DNA of 64,000 nt from the NCBI GenBank assembly GCA_010279815.1, contig QEOQ01000191.1, positions 3,454 through 67,453 of the forward strand, read 5' to 3'. This document shows positions 10,345-23,436 of this stretch, in pieces. The stretch comes from Brachionus plicatilis (lineage: Eukaryota; Rotifera; Eurotatoria; Ploima; Brachionidae). Position 1 is the stretch's first letter. Each line of letters opens with the position of its first letter. The notes below the pieces were generated by a model. It was not told the DNA's origin, did no database searches, and saw only the letters and a program-made list of their open reading frames with translations. The position numbers and the translations under genes are program-made.

Positions 10345-11990
10345 GATTAAATAAAAGTTTGTGAAAAAGAGATCAATGTTAACATTTTCTACATTTAAGC
10401 TTTCAATATTTAAATGCCAAAATTTAATTTGGGAATATTTGTACGATGGAACTAGTGTAACAGTTATGCAAGCTTGTCTATCAATTATTGCTTATATTGA
10501 AACATTTAGTTTATCCGAAGTCGCTCAAAAATGTTTACTAAAAATGATCAGACTATTCTCACTGCATAAAAATAACTTGCCAAAAACCTTATATAAAGTT
10601 TTCAAACAAGTTAATCCAATTCAAATTTTACTGCAACGTTTGTTTATCTAAAGTTAATGATGAAAAGTTGTGTGAAAATTGCCAACTAATTTGTGGAAAA
10701 AAAAACGTCTTCTCTTACTTTTTTTAATATAAAAAGTGAACATTAAAACTTAATTTCATACTATCATGAACAAATATAATCATATGTTTGTTCTAAGAGA
10801 TCTAGACTTGATATCATTGATGGTATGATATCTTTAAGGTAAAATTAAGTCATATTGATCATATTGTCCTATAGGAAAATTTAGAATCTTCTTCTTTAAT
10901 AGTTTGCTGCCCTTTCAGCGATCATAAAATTCTGATTGGCTCATTTCCTGTTTCAACTTTAAAACAAGACATCATTAACAATTCTTTTCGAATGATAAAT
11001 GAAAAAAAAATTGTAAAAGTTTGGAGTTTTTTAAGAAAAATTGAGTTTTCATTTTTGAATAGTCTCTCAGGAAAAGAGAATAAATGAGATTACATTAAAG
11101 ACAATAAGGTTTCTGATATTGAATCTTGCTGTCCATTAAGAAAGCTAAAAAGAAAAGAATTGCAACAAAGTACATAGTTTGACTAAGTTTTAAGATCTTT
11201 AAGAAATTATACAGATTTATGCTTTAATAATTATAATTTGGCAAAAATTGTCCAAAATTCCAAATAATTATAAGGACGCTAGAAGAGAATCTAAAAAATT
11301 AAACCGTCATAAGATGAAATTATACTTTGTGTCTTAGACTTCAAAAGATTTTAAAAATTCTAAAAAGTTCTGGAATTTTTATAAATCTTCAATAAAAACC
11401 AGAGTTAACTTGTAACATAACAAGCATTTGTGTAATTTTTCAGATCACAATAAAATGATCAGCCTCTCCCTTAAGAGAAGCACAAAAAATTATTATTCGG
11501 TGTATGGTTTGGAAAATTGAAACCAAGCTCAGATATTTTATTTGAAAATCTTATAAAACAACTTTATGAGATTAACAAAGTCGGAATCCTTGTAAAATAC
11601 TATCAAATAATCTTTTACTGAATTGAGTTTTATGTTACTGTTTGTGAAAGTCCTGCAAAAGATATTATTATGAATATGAACCAGTTCAATGGGTATTATG
11701 GATGTCTCTGTTACGAATATACAGGTATTTAAATCGACTTTTTATTAAAATAGGTGTTAAGCTTATTAAATTTTGATATAAAGGGAGTTATAGCAGGAAT
11801 TTTCGGAATCTTATTTATTCAATGAATGATTTTAATAAGAGGACCAAAGAAGATTTTGCTAAATATTCCGTTATGCGAACACCTTAAGTTTCTAAATATG
11901 GACTAAAAGGTAAAACCTTAATTTCAGAGTATCTTGATTTCGCAGATGGCTTTCCGTTGGATCAAATGCAGATTGTAAGTTTAGGAATTT
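10345..11990 (+). pseudogene. CACTA/EnSpm (TNP2-like) transposase relic
   Basis: Order and content of conserved blocks fit the TNP2 family of cut-and-paste transposases. An N-terminal helical block (SLSEVAQKCLLKMIRL) at about 10480-10620 is followed by a C-x2-C/C-x2-C finger (CNVCLS then CENCQ) near 10630-10690. WFGKLKPSSDILFENL lies near 11500, the core block MNMNQFNGYYGCLCY near 11675, and SKYGLKGKTLISEYLDF near 11895. Frameshifts and stops separate the blocks, so it is not translated as one protein. Ends and terminal repeats were not found; the downstream LINE begins within about 60 bp. Confidence 0.7.
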
Positions 11991-12045
11991 TTAAAAAATT
12001 TTTACCCTCTGCTTTGATTCTAGTGATCATATAAATGAGTTTTAT

Positions 12046-14540
12046 ATGGTTTTATTACGTTTGTTAGATTGTGATTTATCGATTAAATTAATTAAAAAAA
12101 AATCTCCTCAAATATTAAGTAAAGAAATTCTATCTTATATTGAAAATAACTTCGAATGTTTTTTAATTGGGGGCGACTTAAATGCTAGGCATTCTGTTTT
12201 TAGATCAGACATTTCAAATGAAAATGGAAAAATAATAGAGAGTTTTTTGGATAGTTCAAGATTTTTAATAGCAAATGATGATTCTCCAACATACACAATA
12301 ATTAATCGAAATTACAATTCGATTCTTGATTTATTTCTTATTTCTAATAATTTAGGTTCCTTTTTTCGTAATTACAAGTCTTTGACTATTACTCGACTAG
12401 TGATCATTATCCATTAAACTCGAACTTGGTTTCAAATCTACTGAAGTTGGAATTAAAGAATTTTAAAAATTTAATTTCAAAAAGGCAGACTTGAAAAAAT
12501 TTAGCCATCTTCTTGACTCGATTTGATTTTTAGAATCTGATTTTATTGCGTATATGAAAAATTTAGACAGAATTAATCAAAAAATAACCTCAGCAATCTT
12601 TGGCGCAGCCTCGGCTTCAGTTCCCAAATTCTCCTCAAAAAAATTTAAGTTTTCCTTCCCTCCAAATATCGTAATATTAATTAAAAAAAGAAATGAGCTA
12701 AAAAAATTAAAAATAAAAAATGAAGAAATTAGAAGGGAATGTAATAAGCTAACAAATACCATTAGATTTGAAATTTCTAAATTTAAAAATTTAAAATGGC
12801 AAAATTTCTTAAACAAACTTTGTCCTAATCATAATACATCACGTCCCTTTTGGCGAAAAATCAACTCTTTTAAAAAAAATTCTTCATCTCGACATATTAC
12901 TAATCTTATTTTGGAATCTAAAGAGTATTGCGATGATATAGATAAGGGTGAATTATTTTAAAAAATTTTAACTAAAACATTTTTTTCAAGATAATGAAGA
13001 CTGTTTTGATACTTCTTTCCAAATAGCAACTGAAAAGTGTATTTTAGAGCAGGAATATCTTAATTCTTGTTTATATTCTTAAGTTAATAATTATCCAAAA
13101 ATTTCTATAGAGGAACTTAAAAAATATTGAAAAAGTTAAAGGACGACTCAGCTCCTGGTCCTGATAACATATCCAACTTGATGCTAAAAAACTTTTCTGA
13201 CTCCTTTTTAGTAATTTTGATTAAATTCTTTAATATATGTTTGGAATTAAATGATATTCCAATCTGTTGGAAAATTGCTAAAATTATTATGATACCTAAA
13301 AAAAAAATTAGCACCGACCCGGCTAACTACCGCCCAATTAGTGTTACAAGAAGCTTAGGAAAAATTCTAGAAAGAATAATCACTAAAAGACTTTACACCT
13401 ATCTAGAAAATAAGGGTTTAATTTGTAAGGAACAATCTGGCTTCAGGCAGCATCGTAGAACTTCCGATGATCTTGTTTTTCTAACACAAAAAGTTTCGGA
13501 AACACTAACAAGGAAAAAAAAAGCTTTCACTCTTTTTTTTGATATTTCTAAAGCCTTTGGCAAAGTTTGGCATATCGGTATCATTTATAAACTTTTTAAA
13601 ACTGAAGCCCCTCTATATATCATTGAATGGGTAAAAAATTTCCTAAATAATCGTAAGTTCTTTGTTAATCTCAATAATTATGAATCTGAGCATGTTAATA
13701 TAAAAACCGGTGTCCCTCAAGGTTCCGTAATTAGTCCTCTTCTATTTTCAATTTTTATCAATGATATACCTAAACAAAGCTCAAAAAATACCTCATACTC
13801 TCTCTTGTTTGCTGATGACCTAGTCACCTTTTTCATTTTCAAAAAATATGGAAACATTTCTAAGCAGGTAAATGGTTACCTTAAAAATATTGAAATTTGG
13901 TTAAAAAAATGGAGGCTTAAGATGTCTCCTGAAAAATGCAATTATACAATTTTTTCAGGGATCCCTCTAAAAATCAAAAGCTAAAATTAAGTCTTTTAGA
14001 TAAGCAAATTCCATATAGTACCTGCCCAATCTTCCTAGGGATAAAATTTGACGAAAACTTATGCTTTAAACCTCATATTGAATTTATTCGATCTAGATGT
14101 CAAGACAGGATAAATATAATTAAAATTCTTTCACATAAATCTTGGAATTTAAATAAAAAAACTCTATCGAGTATTTATAATGCTCTAATAGGGTCTTTAA
14201 TTGAATACAGCTTCTTCATATTTAGTTTAGCTTCACACATTAATTTTCATAAATTACAAGTACTCCAAAATATATCATATAAGGCGATTTATCACCTCCC
14301 ATATGAAACGCCCTCAGAAATCTTCTTTTTTTTTTCTTGAAATACAAAAAATTGATACAATCAAAATCATGTTTAAAAAAACTCTTTATAAGATATGTTA
14401 AAAACTGTTTTCTCTTCAAAAATGAGCTAATTTTATCACTCACAAAGGACTATGAGGATGTTTTTGTTGAGAGCTCAAGAGAACCTGAAAAAAAGTCTCC
14501 CTTAGCAATTTTTGTCCATGAATTTCCACGGGAGTGACTT
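12046..14540 (+). pseudogene. 5'-truncated LINE pol relic (Jockey/I-like)
   Basis: Successive frames give the end of an AP endonuclease (FLIGGDLNARHSVFRSD, SILDLFLI, 12046-12417) and then a linker (12554-12961). A reverse transcriptase follows (13127-13984; SAPGPDNIS, NYRPISVTRS, GVPQGSVISPLLFS, LFADDL), with a C-terminal helical region to 14537. The motif A region reads FDISKAFGKVWH: the catalytic first Asp is kept, while the usual Asp of AFD is Gly. Stops at several joints and the lost 5' half make it a dead copy. It belongs to a different LINE family from the one at 2250-6425. Confidence 0.85.
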
Positions 14541-14820
14541 ACAACAGCCAAATCTTTCAATTGTCTAGAAGCTTCCCTTTCTTAATATTCCCATTTTACT
14601 ATATGTTTTTTAAATATTGTGTACCCAATTTTGTAATACCTTATATTTGTTTCACTTTCTTTTAATATATAATATATAATAGCTAAAGGAGTTTCATTAC
14701 TCAAAGTCTATTTAAATAATAAATAAACAATTAAAAAAAAAAAACATAGAAAGGCTAGATATAGCACTGCTCCGCAGTTATTCTGCTGTAGCTTTTTTAT
14801 TATTATTATTATAATTATGA
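14541..14820 (+). other. 3' untranslated tail of the LINE
   Basis: A non-coding tail follows the pol stop. It holds a small hairpin-forming stretch (GCTCCGCAGTTATTCTGC near 14769) and then a (TTA)n run, TTATTATTATTATTATAA, typical of a LINE 3' terminus that primes on a simple repeat. A similar ending (TATTTATTATTATTATAA) recurs at 31328-31345, suggesting another LINE tail there. Confidence 0.55.
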
Positions 14821-17800
14821 TCGATTACCACAAACCAATTTGAGTATGAGAACATTAATTTTATTAAAGAAATAATTTAAAATTCAGAAAATTTTGTTAA
14901 ATTTAGTTAAATCTCAATAAAATTATGAATTTAGCTTTTAAATTAAATTTATTTGTTCTTGTCATACAGCTTGCACTTCAAAATTCTCTTTTCTTTATCT
15001 TCTCTCGATATTAATAATATTTAAATTAATAAACTTTTAATTTGATGAGAATAACAGACTTGTTTAAAACTCACAAGTCTCAAGTCAAGTCCAAGTCCGG
15101 AGTTTTTTTTTTCAAAAGTCTGAGCCAAAGACTTTTTTTTTCAACCAAATTATCTCTTTGGTAAAAAAGTTATTCAAGATTAAATGAATTGAAATCATCG
15201 AATTGAAACGAACTTCACAACCCAAGAATTTTAAAATATATTTAAATATAGAGATTTTTTTCTGCAGTTTTCTGTAAATGCACACCATCAAAAAATATTT
15301 GATTAAATTTCAAATTGCCATTACAAATTGATTATGTACATTTATTTACATTTGTATTAATAAAACAATCTCGTATAAAAACGAGCCATAAAATTCGCGT
15401 CATACAAAAACCGTGACTTTAAATATTAAACATATTTTTAAAAGCTGGTGAAGTCCTCCATTAGAAAAATGGGGGCCAGGTTTTTAAAAAAGTAAAAAAA
15501 ATTTTAAAAGAAAAAATAATTTTCAGAAAGTGCACAAAATTTAAAACATTATGTCAAGAAAAATTTTTCGAAAATATATTTCATTTGATAAATAAAAAAG
15601 TGGTCATAAAAGAGGTCTTAAAATTAATTTCAAAAATTTTAAAACCTAAATAATATTTTTTCGAATTTTTTATTTTCATTAAATTTAAAGTTTTCTATTT
15701 TAGTATTTAAATTTGTGCCTATAAAATCATTAATTTTTTTACAGATTTTTGAGAAAAATTTTTTGAGTTCTCAAAAAATTATTTTGACTATAATTAAAAT
15801 TTTATTATAAAAAAAATATAGTGTATAAATCAAAAAAATATCAAAAATAATAGCTCATATTTTTATTCAAGATTTTCTTCAAAATGTCTTCTTAAATAAA
15901 CTTATTCTTAATTAACTCATTAGATTTTAAGTGATTTTGGATGACGACCGGGCGAATTAGGGCTTAGTCTATAAAAAACCCCTTATTTTATTCCAAAAAA
16001 GAATAGAATCTGCTAATTAAAAAAAAATTGAAAAGGTTTATGGATCATTCTAATCAGCAAAATTTCATTTCTATTTTTAAATTTTTTTCTTAATAAATAA
16101 AATTAGAATCAATTTAACAAAAAGCATATATTAAAAATATCTCTTTTATTTTTATCATAAATCATATTAAAACTGTTTCGATTATAAATTCTATTTTTAG
16201 AAGAAGTGTTAGGGGAAAAATATTAACAGCAATTTTATCCACCTATAAAATGCTTCAAATATATTTTCGAGTTTGTCGCAGTCAATTTTCAAGATGGTTC
16301 CTTTAAAAATCTCTTTCAATTAAAATTTATCCAAAAATAAATATCGATTTTGGGTTAGTTAAAAACTTAAGTTAATTTCTGAAAATTCAATTCTAATCTC
16401 CATTTAATCTTTTTTTAGTCATTTTGAGATTTAAATGCTTTGATTAATATAAAAAGCTAGTTGATTAAAATCAGAAATTAGTATTTTCTATAAACACATT
16501 TTATCTAGATGGCTTTAAAAATATTTTTTTCATAATTTTCTCCTAATTTCTATGAAGCATAAGATGTTTTATTCGTAAAAATGCATTACTAAAAGTGCAG
16601 TTTTGCTGGATTAGACCTTGAAATCAATCAGACAGAAATGATCATTATTTTTAGTTTTTTTGAAAATAAATTAAAATTAATTTAATTTTAATAATAGCTT
16701 AAATTAAGACTTGGATTTTTGTGAAGAAATGTTAAAAATGAAAATTTCGATTAGATTTCTTATCGATAGAAAACTTAGAGTAAAATATTTTTTTATGAAT
16801 TTTAAATTAAAACCATTAATTTATTAAAATTAAAATTTTATTTATTTTAATATTTTGGTTTTTAAAATTTCAAGTTATTGTAAAAATATAGCTTTTATTT
16901 GTAATTAATTTATTTATAAAAAAATTAGATTTTTGTTAAAAACTTTAATTTTATTAGATTTAAAATTTTTAATTTTTTTATAAAAAATTATGTTGAAAAA
17001 AATTGTTAAATTTTATGTAAAAGACTATTTTTGTTTAAAAGTTATTTATTACTATCAAAAATATATATTTTATGTGTGTCTTTAAATTTTAAAAAATCAA
17101 GAAAATTGCAAAATTTACTTTAGAATTTTTATTCAAAAAATTTGAAAATTATTATTTTATTAAATTTTTGGAAATTCTTGATTTTTTACTTCGGAATTTA
17201 CGCTATTTTAGGTGAACTATTGTTTTTTGGTTTAATCCTCGTCTGTAAAATCAAAAACCTTTTGAAAATAGAAATTGATTAATTTTTATTAAAATATATT
17301 CTGTGAATTAAAATTTGATTATGATTTTTTTAACCAGAAATCGATTTTTTCAATCATTATAACCAAAATTGTTTAAAAGATAAAAAAAATTTGTCAATCA
17401 TTCCATTTAATTTTGAACTATCTGGATAAAATATGGGTTAAATAGAGTATCTTGTATCATGTTAAACATAAAAAAATAAATCATTCAACATCATCATCAT
17501 CAATGTTTTTCTTAATAAGAAGTTAAAAAATTGATTTCTAAAATATTTGTAAATTAATTAGATTAATCATAATTTGATGAGAAATCTTTTTACAAACAGT
17601 AATTTATAACATTATTTTTTGTTTTATAGTATTAAGTTTTATACAAAATATTAATTTTTTTTTATTCTAACAATACCATCATTGTTTCTGAAATGATTAA
17701 TTAATTAAAAATTTTTTTTGTCAAGCAAAAATCAGCTCATGTTGAGATACTCAAGATCGGATTACTTGGAGAGAATTATTGAATCTTGTTGAGCTATTTA

Positions 17801-18230
17801 TAAACTCGCTGCTGCGAACAAAAGAAAAAGGTTTATTTAAACGCTTGGGGATTAAGGAGAAGAAGAAATGTCACATAATAGAATAAAAATAGAATATATT
17901 TTAATTAAAAAAATCAAGCTTTAGATTCAAATCAATTATAAAGACTAGTGCTTCAGGGCTCTATTTGTGCAGATTCCGCCGTTTTCTTAAACCAAAAATT
18001 TGCATTAAAAAATTTAGTTCTTTATTGTAGATTTATTAGCTAAAATAAAACACTTGTTTTTAACAAAAAGAAAAATCTATCCTAATTGCTCTTGAGTATT
18101 CTAATAAATTAACACAATTTCAGCCACGATCTTATCTTTTTTTAAGATTCGTGTCCAATTTTTTGGTTCGAGATAAAATTTGATTAATTAGACAATTTTT
18201 ATTTCTCTCTGTCTCTGGCAACTATTTAAG
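14821..18230. other. AT-rich intergenic region
   Basis: About 3.4 kb of very AT-rich sequence with no convincing ORF. Near 15060-15130 there are AAGTCTCAAGTCAAGTCC-type motifs. The last 500 bp (17750-18230) is a little less AT-biased and may hold the promoter and 5' untranslated exons of the receptor gene, but no signal was identified. Confidence 0.5.
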
Positions 18231-20039
18231 TTGATCAAAATTTCAATTAAAAAAAATTTAGAAAAAAATAAAAAAATGAATGAATCAAGAATTCTTTGTC
18301 GTCTGACCAACCATGAGCCCATGGATCCTGATCATTTTAACATGATAGCTCAAATATATTGCTTTAACTATCTAATTTATGTATTTCATTCCTTTTCTCC
18401 TTTCGACTACAACATTTCGCTGCCAATTGACCAAAACCAGCTTCGCTCTCAATTAAAAAATGATTTTATATTCAACAAATGGAAGGAATGCAGCGAGGCG
18501 GCCCAAGATTGTTGCTCGAATGTTCTGTCAATAAGTGTTGATGATGATGGGTCACACTGCGGAGCTGTATGGGACGGCTGGTCGTGTCATAGAACAACGA
18601 AAGCTGGTCAAATAAGTGAAGTCAAGTGTCCTCATTATCATGTAGAAGACAATTGTCACACTATTTTGGGTCAAGCCAGATTCAAGTGCAGTGAAAATGC
18701 CACTTGGTTCAAATTGGAGGGAAACGAATGGGCCGACTATACAAAATGTATCGAGCCCACCATTTTATTAAAACATAGAAATATCAATATAAACATTGTC
18801 ACTAATTTTTTGAGCTTAGTTTTTTTAGTCTCTGGTTTATTAGTGTTTTTTTCATACAGGTAAATTTAAAAAATAAAAAAAATTTTTTTAATTTTTTCTC
18901 CTAGAAAGCTTCAAGTAAACCGCATCTTAATTCACAAGCATTTTTTCATTTCATTGGCACTGCACTCATTCGTGCAAATAATATGGAATTATTTCATACT
19001 CAAGGATAGTCTTGAGTCTGATGATCCCATCATGGCATCTAATCATTATTTATGCATCATAGTCGGTATCCTGCTTCATTATACTCGGTCTACAAACTAT
19101 TTTTGGATGTTCAATGAAAGTTTTTATCTCTTCATTATTCTAGTGGCTGTGTTCAAGGATCAATCAAGCTTAAAGATGTATTATGCTATAGGATGGGTTG
19201 TGCCGTTCTTATTGTGCTCAATATATGCCTTTTTTTCTTCAATTTACGCAAATTATGGGTAATTTTTTCAATTTAAATTAAGCTCGAAATTTAATTAGTT
19301 AGGATCATTAAGAAAACTAAATTTATTTTTTTTAATGCTAAGATTTTTTTAGCTTAATAAACAAAAAAAATAATTTTTTGAAATTTAGAAAAAAATATTT
19401 CTTAAGTCATTTTTGTTTACATTTAAAAAAAAAATCTGAACTAGAGTAAATTTTTGTTTAAGATGTTGGGTGGCAAGCAGATCCGGTTTTGAGCAAATAA
19501 TAGTCATTCCAAATATATCCATTTTGATAGTAAGCTAAATTCGAAAAAAAATGGTATTTATTTAAATGTCATTATTTAAGCTAAATGTGGCATTTTTAGT
19601 CGTAATAATTCGACTTTTGTTCAAAGCTTTAAAGACATCCAAAACAACTGAGATTAATCAATTGAGAAAAACTTTTAAGGCAACCATTATCTTGGTGCCA
19701 TTGTTTGGACTACACTTTTTTTTGAGTCCAGTGATTTTGTGTGAATCGTCCCCAATCGCCGGGGCCTACAACATTTTCAGCCATCTCATTGAAAACCTTC
19801 AAGGTGTATTTGTGTCCCTATTGCTTTGTTTTTTCAATAATGAAGTAAAACAACTGCTCAAGTTAACTGTCAAGTCACGACTAAAGACACTTAGTATTCG
19901 AGATTTAACTACAATTAGTTTTAATAGAAACGACATATCATTGCCCACCACTGAGCTCAATTCGAATGCTACTTCGAGACATAACAGTATTAGGAAAAAT
20001 TCAGATTTAAATCAAAGTGGCGAGCACTTACTGCAATAA
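18231..20039 (+). CDS. Family B (secretin-like) G-protein-coupled receptor
   Basis: Four exons by GT/AG sites and frame: 18231-18859, 18905-19258, 19463-19529, 19581-20039; predicted 502 residues. Residues about 87-173 are the extracellular hormone-receptor domain, with Cys 87, 94/95, 110, 119, 133, 142, 153 and 173 and WDGWSCHRTTKAG...CPHY. Seven membrane segments follow: TM1 about 185-208, FISLALHSFVQIIWNYF, NYFWMFNESFYLFII, AIGWVVPFLL, the ECL2 motif RCWVAS, IPNISILILNVAFL in TM5, and QGVFVSLLLCFFNNEV in TM7. The binding-domain spacing resembles calcitonin/DH31/PDF-type receptors, so a Gs-coupled peptide receptor in the plasma membrane is likely. Met38 (18342) would give a good signal peptide and may be the real start; an upstream exon is also possible. 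An AATAAA polyadenylation signal overlaps the stop. The gene converges on the neuropeptide gene, with only 120 bp between stops. Confidence 0.9.
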
Positions 20040-20159
20040 ATAAATTTTTTGTCTATTCCATTAAAATTTTTATTAAAAACATCTAAATTAATTTTGTACA
20101 ATATAAAATTCTACTTGAGATTATTTTATTCAATAAATGCTTAAAAAAAGTAATTCATT

Positions 20160-23100
20160 TTAATCTGACTTTAAAAAATTTGTTTTTATCAATTGATCAG
20201 TGAGTGTGCCAAGACCCTCGCTAGCTGAATTAACTATGTATGCTGGTAACTGATTTACTTGACCAGTATGCAATGATTCCAATACATTTGCCAATCGATT
20301 TCTTTCATCTTCTGTCATTTCCATCACTCTGGAAAATTCGTCAATTGTTGGCGAAACTAAATTAAAAAAATATTTAAATCAATAAATTATGTTTTTTAAT
20401 TTTAAAAATAGGCTAATTAAATCCTGTTTTTTTTTAAAGAGCGTAAAATCTATTTTAAATTAATCAATAAATCAAAATGCGAAATTTTTGAAAAAAAAAT
20501 CAACCTTAAATTAATGTTTTTATTTTTAGATAATGCAAATTACATATCATTTCTAATAAAGATGAATTTGTTTTTATCTTATATTAATTGATAATTTTGT
20601 GTGAAATTCGTGTTTTTACCCAGGAATATGTCAAAAAATGCCAATAGCTTTCCCCTAATTTTTTTGAAAAAATATAATACAAAATTAAAAAAAAACACTT
20701 ATGCAAAATAAATAAGCTTATATTCGTTAAAAATAGAAAATTACTGAAAAAAATAGGAATTTTATTCAAAATTAATATTTTTTTAGAATTTTTTAATTTA
20801 TTTTAGAGATTAGAAATTTAAAAATTTTAGATTTTATTCAGTACTAGTAAAATTTTTCATCTCACTTGACACAATCTCAGAAGAATTGAGGTATTAATGA
20901 ATGGGGAAAATATAAAATTTGATAAAAAAAAATAAATAATCATTCTCTAATTTAAAACAAATATTTGTCATGAATTTACTGATCTGATACTATTTCATTT
21001 GAGAATTGAATAAAATTTTTAGTTGTATTTTTGGAATCATTCCTCTGATTTAATTTGAATTAAAAAAAACAAGCTCCAAATGGAATTTAATATTATGTTA
21101 ACATATTGCTGCACCATTGAAATAAATTTGTCCTTAAATATTTATTTTTTAGTTTTAAGACTAGCAGATATAAATCTTAGATGATAAAGAGGTTTTTCAC
21201 TAACTCGGCTTGCTGTCTGATCGATAAAAACTTAATTTTTGGCTTTCGTTATTAGGTATTTTTTAGCATTTAAAAAAAATCTGAAATCATTTAATAATTT
21301 TAACTCTGTTTAAATTATTTTTCAAATAAAAATTATTAAAGTGAAAGATTTAGTTAAAAAAAATTTAAATTTAAATTGTTTAAATTTCGATTTTTATTAA
21401 CTTAATTTAAATTTTTTCAATCATTCAAATTTGCATTATTAAATATTTTTACAAATCTTAATGAAAATTAGTTCCTTGGCTTTAAAAGTACACTAAACTC
21501 CATTCTAAACAGCCTCTCATGTCTGTTAAGAAAAGCTTCTTAAAGTGTTTCTACTGGAAGAAATAAGTTTGAGCTCTCAACAACTCTTGGTCATTTTTCT
21601 ATTACAAAATTGACCTGACCTTTATTTTTAATATGTACATTTTTTTATCTGGTCCTGAATTAGCCTCCAAATGATGCTTAGGTTTTTTGACTTATCATCC
21701 TAAAATTTAGCATTGTAAAATCACTGAAATATGAAATGACTTTTTAATTTTTTACTGAAATTCAGTGCAAAAGAATAGAAAAAAATGAGACAAATTTTTT
21801 TTCTGGAAGTTAATGAGCATAGTTGATGGTTGATGCACCTATGTTTGTTGAACTTTATTCGTTCTGTTTAAATTGTTAATAAATAAAAATAGTTAAATAT
21901 ATGATCAAGCTAAATAAATTTTCTAAATGCAAGGCGATGCATCATGGTAAGAAAAGGCTGAAACACAAATATCAAATGCTTTGATTTAGCGTTGATAATG
22001 TACTCAAATGGAACAAACAGTGTTGACCTTCAGCATCAAAAAGAAATCATGTTCTCGGTCGAATTAAAAGAACATTTATGTATTTGGACAAGGAAACTGT
22101 GAGACCACTTTATACACCATTACTCCAACCTCATTTAGAGATTCTGTTAGTGCGTGGTCTCCATCGTGGCTAAAATGGACAAAATTATCACCAATGTTGT
22201 AAGGATCAGGCTGGTTAATGGAATTATTTTTTCTAAATATTTTTCTTTAAATTGTCTCTAAAGGAAACCCCACACCAATAGGTTTAGATATTTCTATAAT
22301 ACAGTTTTCATTTCTACTACAACTTCTACTTCTACTGCTTTTGTCAAATTAAATAAAAAAATTTGAACTGTCCAGAATAATCAAAGTTAAAAGTTAGTTT
22401 CATCGGCCTCTATTTTTTTAACAATATTAAAAGTTAAAAATAAAAAATTATATTTTTTAAAATAACGGATGAACCATTATTCCTTACACAAAACAAGTTA
22501 AAAAATAAATGTAAAAGGAAAAGAGCAGATGCTTGAAATTTTGTTGACTTATTAATCATATGTCTTATGGATGCTTTCTTTGACTTAGACAGCCCTAGAT
22601 ACACAGTTTTTTATTTAAATGGTTTTTCCTTATGTAAAAAAATATTCTAATATCTTAATGAATGCACAAATGTTAAAGAAAAAATAATTTTTATTTTTTT
22701 TTGTTTTAATTCAAAAACAAAAATTTAAAATTAATTAAAATAAACAATTACCACAATCTCTTGAATACTACTCTTAGAAAAGGCGAACTTTAAATTAATT
22801 TTTTTTTGTAATTATTACTTTCCAAACTATGCAACAACAATTTAACTCAACTTAAAAAATCAAAAAAATAGTTAATTTTTAATTATTTTTAAAAATTTTA
22901 ATTTTATTTTCTGAAATTTTTTAATTAAAAGTGTTTATTTTAAAAATATTTAAAATAATTTTCTTCTAACCTGACAAAGATATAGTAATTATATCAATTG
23001 CTTTGAGTGGTGGTAATGCAGAGAACAATTGTAGAGCTTTGCTTCCGAACAAGTATTCAATAAATTTGGGACCAAAGTTTGAGTATTGAGCGGACAAGAG

Positions 23101-23436
23101 TCTGCGAATTGTGTCTTTTGGAGGACGACGAGCTATTAGATAAAATAAAATCATCAAAAATAAATTCTCAAAAAAAATAAACAAACCAGCAACGCATAGA
23201 CCTTGGTCTTCATCATAATCATCAGGACAATCACCTGGATGACCATCGCAAATAAACTGTAATGAAATACAAATGTTTGAGCCAGGACACTGAAACGGTT
23301 CTGTGGGATCAGTGCATCCGTTTATGCTTTTGGTTCTCTTGCTCCATCTATACACCATTGGAAAAGTTAGTTTGGCATTGATCATATTTGACACAAAAAA
23401 AAATATTAAAATTAAATATATCTTCATTTTTGTCAA
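20160..23436 (-). CDS. Prohormone-4 / IDLSRF-like neuropeptide precursor with LDL-receptor class A domain
   Basis: Three exons on the minus strand: 23187-23436, 22971-23132 and 20160-20356, with introns of 54 and 2614 bp; frames join exactly to give 202 residues. It starts with a signal peptide ([16 protein letters not shown]), then a short peptide ending in a dibasic site ([10 protein letters not shown]). An LDLa module follows ([31 protein letters not shown]), then [27 protein letters not shown] and a helical C-terminus ending TNFLKSD. This order matches arthropod prohormone-4 (IDLSRF-like peptide): short N-terminal peptide plus KR, LDLa, then a conserved tail. The mature peptide would be the 11 residues before KR. 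It is secreted; processing at KR by prohormone convertase is inferred. The large intron carries a LINE relic. Confidence 0.85.
21900..22340 (+). pseudogene. LINE RT 3' fragment inside the neuropeptide gene intron
   Basis: Lies antisense within intron 2 of the neuropeptide gene. Readings such as [37 protein letters not shown] and SVSAWSPSW correspond to the thumb and C-terminal part of CR1/Jockey-type RT, with frame changes. It ends in a CTACTTCTACT-like repeat near 22320. Confidence 0.65.
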
